In this document: piece after piece, positions 1-9,572 of the stretch | How the letters are laid out: each line of letters opens with the position of its first letter | Position numbering within the stretch: position 1 is the stretch's first letter | DNA from: Burkholderiales bacterium | GTDB lineage: Bacteria > Pseudomonadota > Gammaproteobacteria > Burkholderiales > SG8-39 | Assembly (NCBI GenBank): GCA_029266935.1 | Contig: JAQSVY010000029.1 | Span: 1-9,667 of the forward strand | Length of the DNA stretch: 9,667 nt | Direction of reading: 5' to 3' | Translations under genes and position numbers: made by a program | Notes under the pieces: model-generated | Database searches by the model: none | Told to the model about the DNA's origin: nothing | The model's input: the letters and a program-made list of their open reading frames with translations, nothing else

Positions 1-132
1 TTCTTTGAGCGTCTTGAAGCCGCTCATCTGGATCGCGGTGTGATGCGCGAACAGATCTTCGCCGCCCTCGGTCGGGGTGATGAAGCCGAAGCCCTTGGAG
101 TCGTTGAACCACTTCACGGTGCCGGTTGCCAT
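1..132 (-). CDS. Cold-shock domain protein (CspA family), 3' end beyond window
   Basis: The first 44 residues of a CspA-type protein are present and the C-terminus runs off the left edge (family length is about 67-70 residues). CspA proteins are small OB-fold nucleic-acid chaperones that bind single-stranded RNA and DNA in the cytoplasm and melt mRNA structure. The start reads [18 protein letters not shown], containing the RNP1-like motif K-G-F-G-F-I at residues 13-18; the RNP2-like segment D-L-F-A-H-H follows at residues 26-31. The ATG at 132 is preceded by a good Shine-Dalgarno, GAAGGAAA (139-146 on the plus strand), which fixes the start. The gene stands alone behind its own leader, downstream of the lrp-type gene on the same strand with a 156-base gap. 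Whether it is cold-induced or constitutive cannot be told from the sequence. The family call is secure; the paralogue is not. Confidence 0.95.
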   Translation of the reverse strand, partial: MATGTVKWFNDSKGFGFITPTEGGEDLFAHHTAIQMSGFKTLKE

Positions 133-157
133 TACTGATTTCCTTCAACTAACAGCC

Positions 158-197
158 GCGACGAATCCGGGCGCGACGAAACCGGGCACGACGATCC
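158..197. repeat. 15-bp tandem repeat in csp leader
   Basis: Two nearly identical 15-mers, GCGACGAATCCGGGC (158-172) and GCGACGAAACCGGGC (173-187), differ at one base and are followed by a partial third copy beginning ACGACGATCC (188-197). They lie 26 bases upstream of the csp start codon, in the probable 5' untranslated leader. The rest of the csp-lrp gap (133-288) contains the Shine-Dalgarno and no other feature I can support; no convincing -35/-10 pair was found. A role in mRNA structure is only inference from the regulatory leaders known for csp genes. Confidence 0.7.
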
Positions 198-288
198 AAG
201 GGAGGGGAACTGACTTGCACCTGCTGAACTGCGCTGCGGGTTGGGTAACAAATTCTCGCTGCCTGAATATCCTGCGGGCGGGATGATA

Positions 289-786
289 TCAGCTTTTGCG
301 CCGCCGGGGCCGCCTTTCCGGCTGCGCCGGAAGAGGTAGGGGCAGCGCGGTCTGGTATTTCACTTGCTTCAGCGCGAAGCTCGACTTGATGTTGCCCACG
401 CCTGGAACGCGCGAGAGGAATTCCAGGATGAAGCGCTCGAACGCGGGCACGTCTGGCACGAGCACGCGCAGCAGGTAGTCGGCGTCGCCGGTCATCAGGT
501 AGCACTCCATCACCTCCGGTCTCTCGCGCACCGCGCGCTCGAAGGCTTCCAGCGCCGGCTCCACCTGCTTCTCCAGCGTCACCTGGACGAGCACGCTCAC
601 GGTAATGCCGATCTTCTTCGCGTCGAGCAGCGTCACATAGCGCGCGATGGTCCCGTCCTCCTCGAGCGCGCGCACGCGCGCGAGGCACGGCGAGGGCGAG
701 AGGTTCACCGCCCGCGCCAGCTCGACGTTGGAGATGCGCGCATCGTGCTGCAGGCGCTCCAGAATGCGCAGGTCGATGGCGTCCAT
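289..786 (-). CDS. Lrp/AsnC-family transcriptional regulator (MdeR-like context)
   Basis: A 165-residue Lrp/AsnC-type feast/famine regulator. Residues 1-50 form the winged helix-turn-helix ([13 protein letters not shown], then [13 protein letters not shown] as first and turn helices). Residues of about 65-145 form the RAM ligand-binding and oligomerisation domain, with the typical G-D-A-D-Y-L-L-R segment near residue 100 and the V-P-G-V turn near residue 125. The tail is basic (RRPRRRKS). An in-frame GTG at 825 would add 13 residues, but the ATG at 786 matches the usual Lrp N-terminus and leaves the hexamer operators outside the gene; neither start has a clear Shine-Dalgarno. It is divergent from the E1 gene 82 bases away. 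Members of this family often control the divergent neighbour and themselves, usually in response to an amino acid. By analogy with MdeR the ligand could be methionine or a 2-oxobutyrate precursor, but that is inference. Confidence 0.93.
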   Translation of the reverse strand: MDAIDLRILERLQHDARISNVELARAVNLSPSPCLARVRALEEDGTIARYVTLLDAKKIGITVSVLVQVTLEKQVEPALEAFERAVRERPEVMECYLMTGDADYLLRVLVPDVPAFERFILEFLSRVPGVGNIKSSFALKQVKYQTALPLPLPAQPERRPRRRKS

Positions 787-788
787 CG

Positions 789-845
789 CGGCATGATATG
801 CCGTTTCGGCATGGGAATGCGGCACTAAACGACACCAAATGCCGC
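789..845. promoter_or_regulatory. Probable Lrp-type operator cluster between divergent genes
   Basis: The hexamer CGGCAT or its complement ATGCCG occurs exactly at 789-794, 798-803, 807-812 and 839-844. The first three alternate in orientation with 3-base spacers, giving two overlapping perfect inverted repeats (centres 9 bp apart). A wider inverted repeat, GCGGCA-N15-TGCCGC, spans 819-845. The fourth site is 32 bp from the third, close to three helical turns. Spaced half-sites on one face of the helix are what Lrp octamers bind. The cluster sits within the 82-bp region controlling both the regulator and the E1 gene, so autoregulation plus control of E1 is the natural inference. A TATCAT (minus strand, 793-798) inside the cluster could be the lrp -10 element, but no matching -35 is seen. 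Confidence 0.65.
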
Positions 846-868
846 CTGGTGCGCGCTACGATGCCACC

Positions 869-3505
869 ATGACCGACCTCGCCGACATCGTGTCCTCGGC
901 CTTCTGGCGCGTCAACGCGCCCGACGCCGACCCCGTGGAAACGCGCGAGTGGCTCGAGGCCTTCGACGCGCTGGTTCAGGCCGAGGGCCGCGAGCGCGCC
1001 ACTTTCCTGCTGCGACGCCTGCTCGATCACGCGCGCGTGCGCCGGGTGCCGCTGCCGCCGGTGCTGAACACGCCCTACAAGAACTCCATCGCGCTTGCCG
1101 AGCAGCCGCAGTTTCCGGGCAACCTCGAGGTGGAGAGCCGCATCTCGGCGATCGTGCGCTGGAACGCGCTCGCCATGGTGGTGCGCGCCAACCGCGCGCA
1201 TGCGGAGCTCGGCGGCCACATCGCGAGCTACGCCTCGGCGGCGGACCTCTTCGAAGTCGGCTTCAACCATTTCTTCCGTGCCGACGACCTGGTCTATTTC
1301 CAGCCGCATTCGGCGCCGGGCGTTTATGCCAGGGCTTTCCTGGAAGGCCGGCTTTCAGAAGAGAATCTTTCGAACTACCGGCAGGAAACGGGCGGCAAAG
1401 GCCTGTCGTCGTACTGCCACCCGTACCTGATGCCGGATTTCTGGCAGTTCCCGACCGGCTCGATGGGACTTGGGCCGATCAACGCCATCTACCAGGCCCG
1501 GTTCATGCGCTACCTCGAGAATCGGGGGTTTGCACAGAAATCTTCCCCTGGAAGAAATCCAAGAAAGGTGTGGGCATTCATCGGCGACGGCGAGATGGAC
1601 GAGCCCGAATCCCTCGCCGGGCTCTCCCTCGCGGCGCGCGAAGGCCTCGACAACCTGATCTTCGTCGTCAACTGCAACCTGCAGCGGCTCGACGGGCCGG
1701 TGCGCGGCAACGGCTCGGTGGTGCAGGAGCTCGAAGGCCTGTTCGCCGGCGCCGGCTGGAACGTGATCAAGCTCCTGTGGGGCTCGGACTGGGACCCGCT
1801 CTTCGCGCGCGACCACGACGGCGTGCTGCTCAAGCGCCTGCACGAGACCGTCGACGGCGAGTTCCAGACCTACGCCGCCACCGACGGGCGGTTCAACCGC
1901 GAGCACTTCTTCAACAAGTACCCGGAGCTGCAGGAGCTCATCGCGCACATGAGCGACGAGGACATCGACCGCCTGCGCCGCGGCGGCCACGACCCGCTGA
2001 AGATCCACGCCGCGTACCACGCCGCCTCGCGCCACGGCGGCCAGCCCACCGTGATCCTCGCCAAGACCAAGAAGGGCTACGGGATGGGGCTCTGGGGCCA
2101 GGGCAAGATGGGCACGCACCAGCAGAAGAAGCTCGACGACGACGCGCTGCGCGAGTTCCGCGACCGCTTCGCGGTGCCGCTCTCCGACGAGGACGTGGCC
2201 CAGCTTCGCTTCTACCGCCCCGCCGCCGACACCGCGGAGATGAAATACCTGAAGGCGAGGCGGGACCAGCTCGGCGGATATCTGCCCGCCCGAACCTCCA
2301 AAGTCGATGCTTTGAAAGTTCCAGCACTGGAGTTCTCGAGCAACAGGAGCCAATCCACGACCATGGCCTTCGTGCAGCTGCTCGCGAGCCTCATGAAGGA
2401 TCCGGCGCTCGGCTCGCGCGTGGTGCCGATCGTCGCCGACGAGGCGCGCACCTTCGGCATGCAGACGCTCTTCCGCCAGTTCGGCATCTACTCCTCGGTC
2501 GGCCAGCTCTACGAGCCCGAGGACCACGACGAGCTTCTCTACTACCGCGAGGCCAAGGAGGGGCAGATCCTGGAGGAGGGCATCACCGAGGCGGGCGCGC
2601 TGTCCTCATGGCTCGCCGCGGCGACGTCCTACTCGTCGCACGCCACGCCGATGCTCCCCTTCTACATCTACTACTCGATCTTCGGCTTCCAGCGCGTCGG
2701 CGACCTGATCTGGGCGGCGGCGGATTCGCGCGCGCGCGGATTCCTCGTCGGCGGCACCGCCGGGCGCACCACGCTCGCCGGCGAAGGGCTGCAGCACCAG
2801 GACGGCTCCTCGCACCTCGCCGCCTCGACGATCCCGAACTGCCGCGCCTGGGACCCCTGCTTCGGCTACGAGCTCGCCGCCATCGTCCACGACGGCGCGC
2901 GGCGCATGCTCGAAGCGCAGGAGGACGTCTTCTACTACCTCACCGTCGCCAACGAGAACTACCCGCAGCCGCCGATGCCGGAAGGCGCGCTCGAAGGCAT
3001 CCTGAAGGGCATGTACGCCCTGCAGAGAAAGCAGAGCGAGAGACTGCAGTTGCTGGGCGCCGGTCCCATCCTGCGCGAGGTGATCGCCGCGGCCGAGCTC
3101 CTCGAGAAGGACTGGGGGATCGCGGCCGGCGTCTGGAGCGTCACTTCCTTCACCGAGCTGCGTCGCGACGGCATGCGCGTCGAGCGCGAGCGTCGCTTCG
3201 GGCGCAAGGCCGAGAGCTGGATCGAGACGTGCCTGAAGGACGCTCCCGGGCCGGTGGTGGCGGCGAGCGACTACGTCCGCGCCGTCCCCGACCTGATCAG
3301 GCCCTACATCGCAAGACCCTTCACCGCGCTTGGCACCGACGGCTTCGGTCGCAGCGACACCCGCGCGGCGCTGCGGGCCTTCTTCGAAATCGATGCCAGG
3401 AACGTCGTCGTGGCGGCGCTCGCCGCCCTCGCCCCGAAGCTAGCCGCCGAAGCGCTGCGAAGGTACGGGATCGACCCCGTGGCGCGGCCCCCCTGGGAGC
3501 GGTAG
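869..3505 (+). CDS. Homodimeric 2-oxoacid (pyruvate) dehydrogenase E1, AceE/MdeB type
   Basis: An 878-residue thiamine-diphosphate enzyme collinear with E. coli AceE (about 886 residues). E1 decarboxylates a 2-oxoacid and reductively acylates the lipoyl group of E2. The expected residues are visible (numbered from 869): His117 in G-G-H-I-A-S, His147 in P-H-S-A-P-G, the ThDP/Mg motif GDGEMDEPES beginning at 239 with V-N-C-N downstream, His417 in G-T-H-Q-Q-K-K, Glu525 in D-E-A-R-T-F-G, Glu574 in E-G-I-T-E-A-G, and His643 in G-L-Q-H-Q-D-G. The N-terminal E2-contact region is present, so it looks functional. An alternative ATG at 839 adds ten residues but overlaps the operator; E. coli alignment favours 869. 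Neither has a clear Shine-Dalgarno. No E2 or E3 gene adjoins it. A lone E1 beside an Lrp regulator resembles P. putida mdeB, an E1 homologue linked to 2-oxobutyrate, so pyruvate specificity is not assured. Several AT-richer, rare-codon patches (1322-1374, 1513-1575, 2275-2362) interrupt its GC-rich codon usage. Confidence 0.93.
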   Translation: MTDLADIVSSAFWRVNAPDADPVETREWLEAFDALVQAEGRERATFLLRRLLDHARVRRVPLPPVLNTPYKNSIALAEQPQFPGNLEVESRISAIVRWNALAMVVRANRAHAELGGHIASYASAADLFEVGFNHFFRADDLVYFQPHSAPGVYARAFLEGRLSEENLSNYRQETGGKGLSSYCHPYLMPDFWQFPTGSMGLGPINAIYQARFMRYLENRGFAQKSSPGRNPRKVWAFIGDGEMDEPESLAGLSLAAREGLDNLIFVVNCNLQRLDGPVRGNGSVVQELEGLFAGAGWNVIKLLWGSDWDPLFARDHDGVLLKRLHETVDGEFQTYAATDGRFNREHFFNKYPELQELIAHMSDEDIDRLRRGGHDPLKIHAAYHAASRHGGQPTVILAKTKKGYGMGLWGQGKMGTHQQKKLDDDALREFRDRFAVPLSDEDVAQLRFYRPAADTAEMKYLKARRDQLGGYLPARTSKVDALKVPALEFSSNRSQSTTMAFVQLLASLMKDPALGSRVVPIVADEARTFGMQTLFRQFGIYSSVGQLYEPEDHDELLYYREAKEGQILEEGITEAGALSSWLAAATSYSSHATPMLPFYIYYSIFGFQRVGDLIWAAADSRARGFLVGGTAGRTTLAGEGLQHQDGSSHLAASTIPNCRAWDPCFGYELAAIVHDGARRMLEAQEDVFYYLTVANENYPQPPMPEGALEGILKGMYALQRKQSERLQLLGAGPILREVIAAAELLEKDWGIAAGVWSVTSFTELRRDGMRVERERRFGRKAESWIETCLKDAPGPVVAASDYVRAVPDLIRPYIARPFTALGTDGFGRSDTRAALRAFFEIDARNVVVAALAALAPKLAAEALRRYGIDPVARPPWER

Positions 3506-3819
3506 CGCTCCGAGATCGGGGTCAGACCCCGAATTAACCCGTGGCGGGGGAAGCTGCAGCACGAACCCCTCCCGCTCACGCGCCATCCGCTCGCGCTCGT
3601 AGGGCCTGAGCTGGCGGGCGATCTCGGGATCGGGATGCAACGGTCTTCCCGCCTCCATGAGCTGCCGCTGGTGAAGATTTTCCAGTGAACCGCGATTGAC
3701 CCCCGCGGCGAACTCGGCCGACTGCTGGTCGCGCTGGATCAGCGCCCGCTGGATTTCCTGCTCGTTCCCGAAAGAGGAAAAAGCAAAGGCGAAGATGAGC
3801 GCAAACGCTATTACTCTCA

Positions 3820-3820
<1 letters not shown>
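3440..3820 (-). CDS. Small exported protein of unknown function, 3' end altered by a REP
   Basis: A 126-residue protein read from a GTG at 3820. The start is chosen because GGAGAA (3827-3832 on the plus strand) lies 6 bases upstream and because the GTG shares its first G with the TAG stop of the preceding SDR gene (TAGTG coupling). Residues 1-19 (MRVIAFALIFAFAFSSFGN) look like a Sec signal peptide, cleaved near residue 18. The rest is charged, Gln- and Arg-rich and probably helical (Q-R-D-Q-Q-S-A-E-F, E-N-L-H-Q-R-Q-L), ending in a proline-rich segment near residue 93. It resembles small periplasmic proteins of unknown function in Betaproteobacteria; no function is assignable. From about residue 97 the frame passes through the REP and then 66 bases antisense to the E1 3' end, so the last 30 residues are probably not ancestral. 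It is the last gene of the fadH operon. Confidence is good for the N-terminus, low for the end. Confidence 0.7.
3496..3511. terminator. Hairpin over the E1 stop codon, possible terminator
   Basis: GGAGCG (3496-3501) and CGCTCC (3506-3511) form a perfect 6-bp stem with a GTAG loop containing part of the E1 stop codon. A REP-like palindrome follows five bases later. No T-run follows on either strand, so this is not a textbook intrinsic terminator. The position between converging, overlapping genes is the main argument for a transcript-ending or transcript-protecting role. Confidence 0.35.
3516..3532. repeat. REP-like palindrome, GGGGTCAGACCCC type
   Basis: TCGGGGTCAGACCCCGA is a perfect palindrome apart from its central base, with 8-bp arms, followed by the flank ATTAACCC. 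I recognise the GGGGTCAGACCCC core as a recurrent intergenic repeat in betaproteobacterial genomes; this is recollection, not a search. It lies 10 bases past the E1 stop codon on the plus strand. On the minus strand it is read through by the small exported-protein gene, where it encodes roughly residues 97-102. Confidence 0.7.
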
Positions 3821-7338
<3,518 letters not shown>

Positions 7339-7348
7339 TCCCCGTCGG

Positions 7349-8158
7349 TCATTTCCGTCCGCTTTTCTCCAGTGCCAGGAGCTTCGCCTTGCGCGGCAGG
7401 CCCCAGGCATAGCCGCCCAGGCCGCCGTCGGTGCGAACCGCGCGGTGACAGGGCACCGCGAGCGCCACAGGGTTCGCGCCGCACGCGCTGCCCACCGCGC
7501 GCACCGCGGCTGGCGCGCCCACCTCGCGCGCGATCTCGGCGTAGGTGCGCGTCTCGCCCCGCGGGATTCGGCGCAGCGCGTCCCAGACGCGGCGCTGGAA
7601 CACGGTGCCGCGGATGTCGAGGGGCACACGCGCCAAGGAGGCTTCACCGGCCAGAAAACTCAACACCTTGCCCTGAAAATTTTCCAGCTTCTTCGGTAGA
7701 AGCTCAGCCCCGCTGAACTCCTCCTTCAGCTCGCGCTCCAGCGCCTCGGCGCGATCGCCGATCTTCACCGAGCAGAGGCCCTTGTCGGTTGCGGCGATGA
7801 GCACCGTGCCGAGCGGCGAGGCGAAGCTGCAGTAGCCGATCGTCTGGCCCTTGCCGCGCGCGCGGTATTCGCGCGCTTTCATGCCGAGGTCCGCCTTCTC
7901 GTAGAAGCGCGAGATGGAGCCGTAGCCGGCGTCGAACACCGCGTCGGCGATCCGGCTGCCGTTGCGCAGGGAGGACTTGATCTGCTGGAAGCGGAAGGCT
8001 TCCTGGTAGCCGCGCGGGGAGACCCCGAACGCCTTCTTGAAGCGCCGCTGCAGGTGGAACGGGCTCGCCCCGACCGCCCGCGCCAGCTCCTCAAGCGTTA
8101 CCCGCTCGCCGCGCCGTGCATCGAGGTAGCTCTTTGCTTTGCCTACGTAATTGTCCAT
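7349..8158 (-). CDS. AraC-HTH / O6-methylguanine-DNA methyltransferase fusion (Ada-like, no N-Ada)
   Basis: A 269-residue protein matching E. coli Ada from its AraC domain onward. Residues 1-100 are the AraC-type DNA-binding domain (V-T-L-E-E-L-A-R-A-V-G-A-S-P-F-H-L-Q-R-R-F, then a second helix-turn-helix). Residues of about 105-180 are the ribonuclease-H-like methyltransferase N-domain. Residues 185-265 are the active domain with R-G-T-V-F-Q-R-R-V-W and P-C-H-R, whose Cys237 is the suicide methyl acceptor. It repairs O6-methylguanine and O4-methylthymine stoichiometrically. The N-terminal Zn/Cys phosphotriester-sensing domain of Ada is absent, so it cannot be switched on as Ada is; the HTH may instead bind DNA constitutively or be structural. 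The start is ATG 8158 (M-D-N-Y-V-G-K), with only weak Shine-Dalgarno (GCGGG). It is first in the five-gene operon. A 2-4 residue shortening just after the second HTH, relative to Ada, is visible. Confidence 0.93.
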   Translation of the reverse strand: MDNYVGKAKSYLDARRGERVTLEELARAVGASPFHLQRRFKKAFGVSPRGYQEAFRFQQIKSSLRNGSRIADAVFDAGYGSISRFYEKADLGMKAREYRARGKGQTIGYCSFASPLGTVLIAATDKGLCSVKIGDRAEALERELKEEFSGAELLPKKLENFQGKVLSFLAGEASLARVPLDIRGTVFQRRVWDALRRIPRGETRTYAEIAREVGAPAAVRAVGSACGANPVALAVPCHRAVRTDGGLGGYAWGLPRKAKLLALEKSGRK

Positions 8159-8192
8159 GGCCCGCAGTCTAGGCCGGAAGCCGGCGGCGATC

Positions 8193-8202
8193 CATCCGGA
8201 TG
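8193..8202. promoter_or_regulatory. Palindrome upstream of the Ada-like operon
   Basis: CATCCGGATG is a perfect 10-bp palindrome 35 bases upstream of the Ada-like start codon. On the minus strand the adjacent GATGCGCAA weakly recalls the GCGCAA part of an Ada box. This is where an operon promoter would be expected, but no convincing -35/-10 pair was found. Whether the site is regulatory is a guess from position and symmetry. Confidence 0.25.
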
Positions 8203-8214
8203 TTGCGCATCATC

Positions 8215-8240
8215 GAAAATGGGGACGTACCCCAATTATC
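8215..8240. repeat. REP-like element, intergenic copy
   Basis: GAAAATGGGGACGTACCCC (8215-8233) is identical over 19 bases to the left copy inside fadH. The right arm has decayed (AATTATC instead of ATTTTC), so only the inner part of the palindrome pairs. It lies in the 148-base gap between paaK and the Ada-like gene, the normal location for such repeats, and shows that the fadH copy is a dispersed element rather than ordinary coding sequence. Confidence 0.85.
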
Positions 8241-8272
8241 AGGCGCAGTAGATTGAGGCGCCCGATGATGCC

Positions 8273-8287
8273 GCGCTCGACGAGCGC
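8273..8287. terminator. Hairpin after paaK, possible terminator
   Basis: GCGCTCGACGAGCGC is a perfect inverted repeat about a central base, realistically a 6-bp GC-rich stem with a 3-base loop, beginning 20 bases beyond the paaK stop codon on the minus strand. It directly abuts the relict TAA of the duplicated paaK tail. There is no T-run after it, so factor-independent termination is uncertain; the location favours a transcript end or 3' stabiliser for the paa operon. Confidence 0.4.
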
Positions 8288-8330
8288 TTACTTCGGGCGC
8301 TTGTCGCTAAGCCCCTTTGGGGCGTTTGTC
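8288..8330 (-). repeat. Duplicated, recoded 3' end of paaK
   Basis: The codons for D-K-R-P-K occur twice on the minus strand: at 8330-8316 as GAC AAA CGC CCC AAA inside the current gene, and again at 8305-8291 as GAC AAG CGC CCG AAG followed directly by TAA (8290-8288). The offset is 25 bases, so the second copy is out of frame and beyond the current stop. The three differences are all at third codon positions and all synonymous. PaaK proteins commonly end near D-x-R-P-K, so the downstream copy with its TAA is probably the ancestral gene end. Confidence 0.7.
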
Positions 8331-9572
8331 GACTACCCTCTTCGCCTTGCCGATCGAGCGCTCGATGGAGCTGATCGGCACTTCCTTCACGTCGACCGTG
8401 ATGCCGATGTAGGACTTGATGTCATGGCGCAGGGCCTCGCCGCCCTTGCCCTCGACGAGCACCGTCAGGTGGTCGAGCGGCCCGTCTTTGGAGAGCTCGA
8501 GCACGTAGTGCGGCGAGAGGCTGGGCTGCTTGAGGATCAGCTCCTCGATCTGCGAGGGAAAGACGTTGACGCCGCGGATGATGAGCATGTCGTCGGAGCG
8601 CCCGGTGATCTTCTCCATGCGGCGCATGGTGCGCGCGGTGCCCGGCAGCAGGCGCGTGAGATCCCGCGTGCGGTAGCGGATCACCGGCAGCGCTTCTTTG
8701 GTGAGCGAGGTGAAGACGAGCTCGCCCTTCTCGCCATCGCGAAGTGGCGCGCCGCTCGCCGGGTCGACCACTTCGGGGTAGAAGTGGTCCTCCCAGATGG
8801 TGAGGCCGTCCTTGGTCTCGAGACATTCCTGCGCCACGCCCGGGCCGATGACTTCGGAGAGGCCATAGAGGTCTATGGCTTCTATCTTCAATCTCTCTTC
8901 GATATTCCTTCGCATCTCGTTCGTCCACGGTTCGGCGCCGAAGATGCCGATGCGCAGGGAGGTCTTGCGCGGATCGATGCCCTGGCGCTCCATCTCGTCG
9001 GCAATGGCGAGCATGTAGCTCGGCGTCACCATGATGATCTCGGGCTTGAAGTCGGCGATCAGCTGCACCTGGCGTTCGGTCATGCCGCCGCCGAGCGGTA
9101 CCACCGCCAGGCCCAGGCGCTCGGCGCCGTAGTGCGCGCCGAGGCCGCCGGTGAAGAGCCCGTAGCCGTACGCCACATGCACCTTGTTGCCAGGACGCGC
9201 CCCGGCAGCGCGGATCGAGCGCGCCATGACGTGCGTCCAGGTGTCGATGTCCTTCGCCGTGTAGCCGACCACGGTCGGCTTGCCGGTGGTGCCCGAGGAC
9301 GCGTGGATGCGCACCACCTGGTCCATCGGCACGGCGAACATGCCGAAGGGGTAGGTCTCGCGCAGGTCGGCCTTGGTGGTGAAAGGGAAGCGCGCGAGGT
9401 CGGCGAGCGAGCGGCAGTCCTGCGGCTTCGCGCCCGCGGCGTCGAACTTCTTGCGGTAGTGCGGCACGTTCTCGTAGGCGTGCCTGAGCGACCATTGCAG
9501 GCGCTCGAGCTGCAGAGCTTTCAGGCTCTCGAGCGGGGCCTTCTCGATGCCTTCCAGAGGAAAAGCGATCAT
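8307..9572 (-). CDS. paaK: Phenylacetate-CoA ligase
   Basis: A 421-residue adenylate-forming enzyme, slightly shorter than E. coli PaaK (437) and closely collinear. It activates phenylacetate with ATP and CoA to phenylacetyl-CoA, the first step of the aerobic phenylacetate pathway. The ATP-binding loop S-S-G-T-T-G-K-P-T is near residue 95. Other signatures are A-Y-G-Y-G-L-F-T-G-G-L-G, F-G-A-E-P-W-T, Y-G-L-S-E-V-I-G-P-G-V, W-E-D-H-F-Y-P-E, the R-Y-R-T-R-D-L-T-R hinge region, and G-R-S-D-D-M-L-I-I-R-G-V-N-V-F-P-S-Q. The C-terminal catalytic Lys lies in S-I-G-K-A-K. Compared with E. coli PaaK about 13 residues are missing before L-R-H-D-I-K-S in the mobile C-terminal domain. The ATG at 9572 overlaps the paaG stop as ATGA, so translation is coupled. 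The last residues, K-G-A, follow the duplicated tail and appear to be new. Rare-codon patches occur at 8870-8915 and 8316-8330. Confidence 0.96.
   Translation of the reverse strand: MIAFPLEGIEKAPLESLKALQLERLQWSLRHAYENVPHYRKKFDAAGAKPQDCRSLADLARFPFTTKADLRETYPFGMFAVPMDQVVRIHASSGTTGKPTVVGYTAKDIDTWTHVMARSIRAAGARPGNKVHVAYGYGLFTGGLGAHYGAERLGLAVVPLGGGMTERQVQLIADFKPEIIMVTPSYMLAIADEMERQGIDPRKTSLRIGIFGAEPWTNEMRRNIEERLKIEAIDLYGLSEVIGPGVAQECLETKDGLTIWEDHFYPEVVDPASGAPLRDGEKGELVFTSLTKEALPVIRYRTRDLTRLLPGTARTMRRMEKITGRSDDMLIIRGVNVFPSQIEELILKQPSLSPHYVLELSKDGPLDHLTVLVEGKGGEALRHDIKSYIGITVDVKEVPISSIERSIGKAKRVVDKRPKGA

Noticed and set aside
787..825. GTG start at 825 for the Lrp regulator
   Set aside because: Adds 13 residues absent from typical Lrp proteins and would put the hexamer operators in the coding region; not fully excluded because neither start has a Shine-Dalgarno.
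149..1309. Long minus-strand frame of 386 codons overlapping the lrp and E1 genes
   Set aside because: Arginine- and alanine-rich shadow of GC-rich genes in other frames; no family resemblance, and it contradicts two clear genes.
949..3537. 862-codon plus-strand frame overlapping E1 in another phase
   Set aside because: Low-complexity Arg/Ala/Pro translation; the E1 frame carries all conserved ThDP-enzyme motifs.
8311..8323. GCCCCTTTGGGGC palindrome as an intrinsic terminator of paaK
   Set aside because: It lies within the last codons of paaK, has only a 5-bp stem and no following T-run; it arises from the recoded R-P-K-G-A codons.
8273..8330. Attachment site of an integrative element at the paaK 3' end
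   Set aside because: A duplicated gene end fits an att-like site, but there is no integrase, no cargo and only 25 bases between copies; kept only as a duplication.
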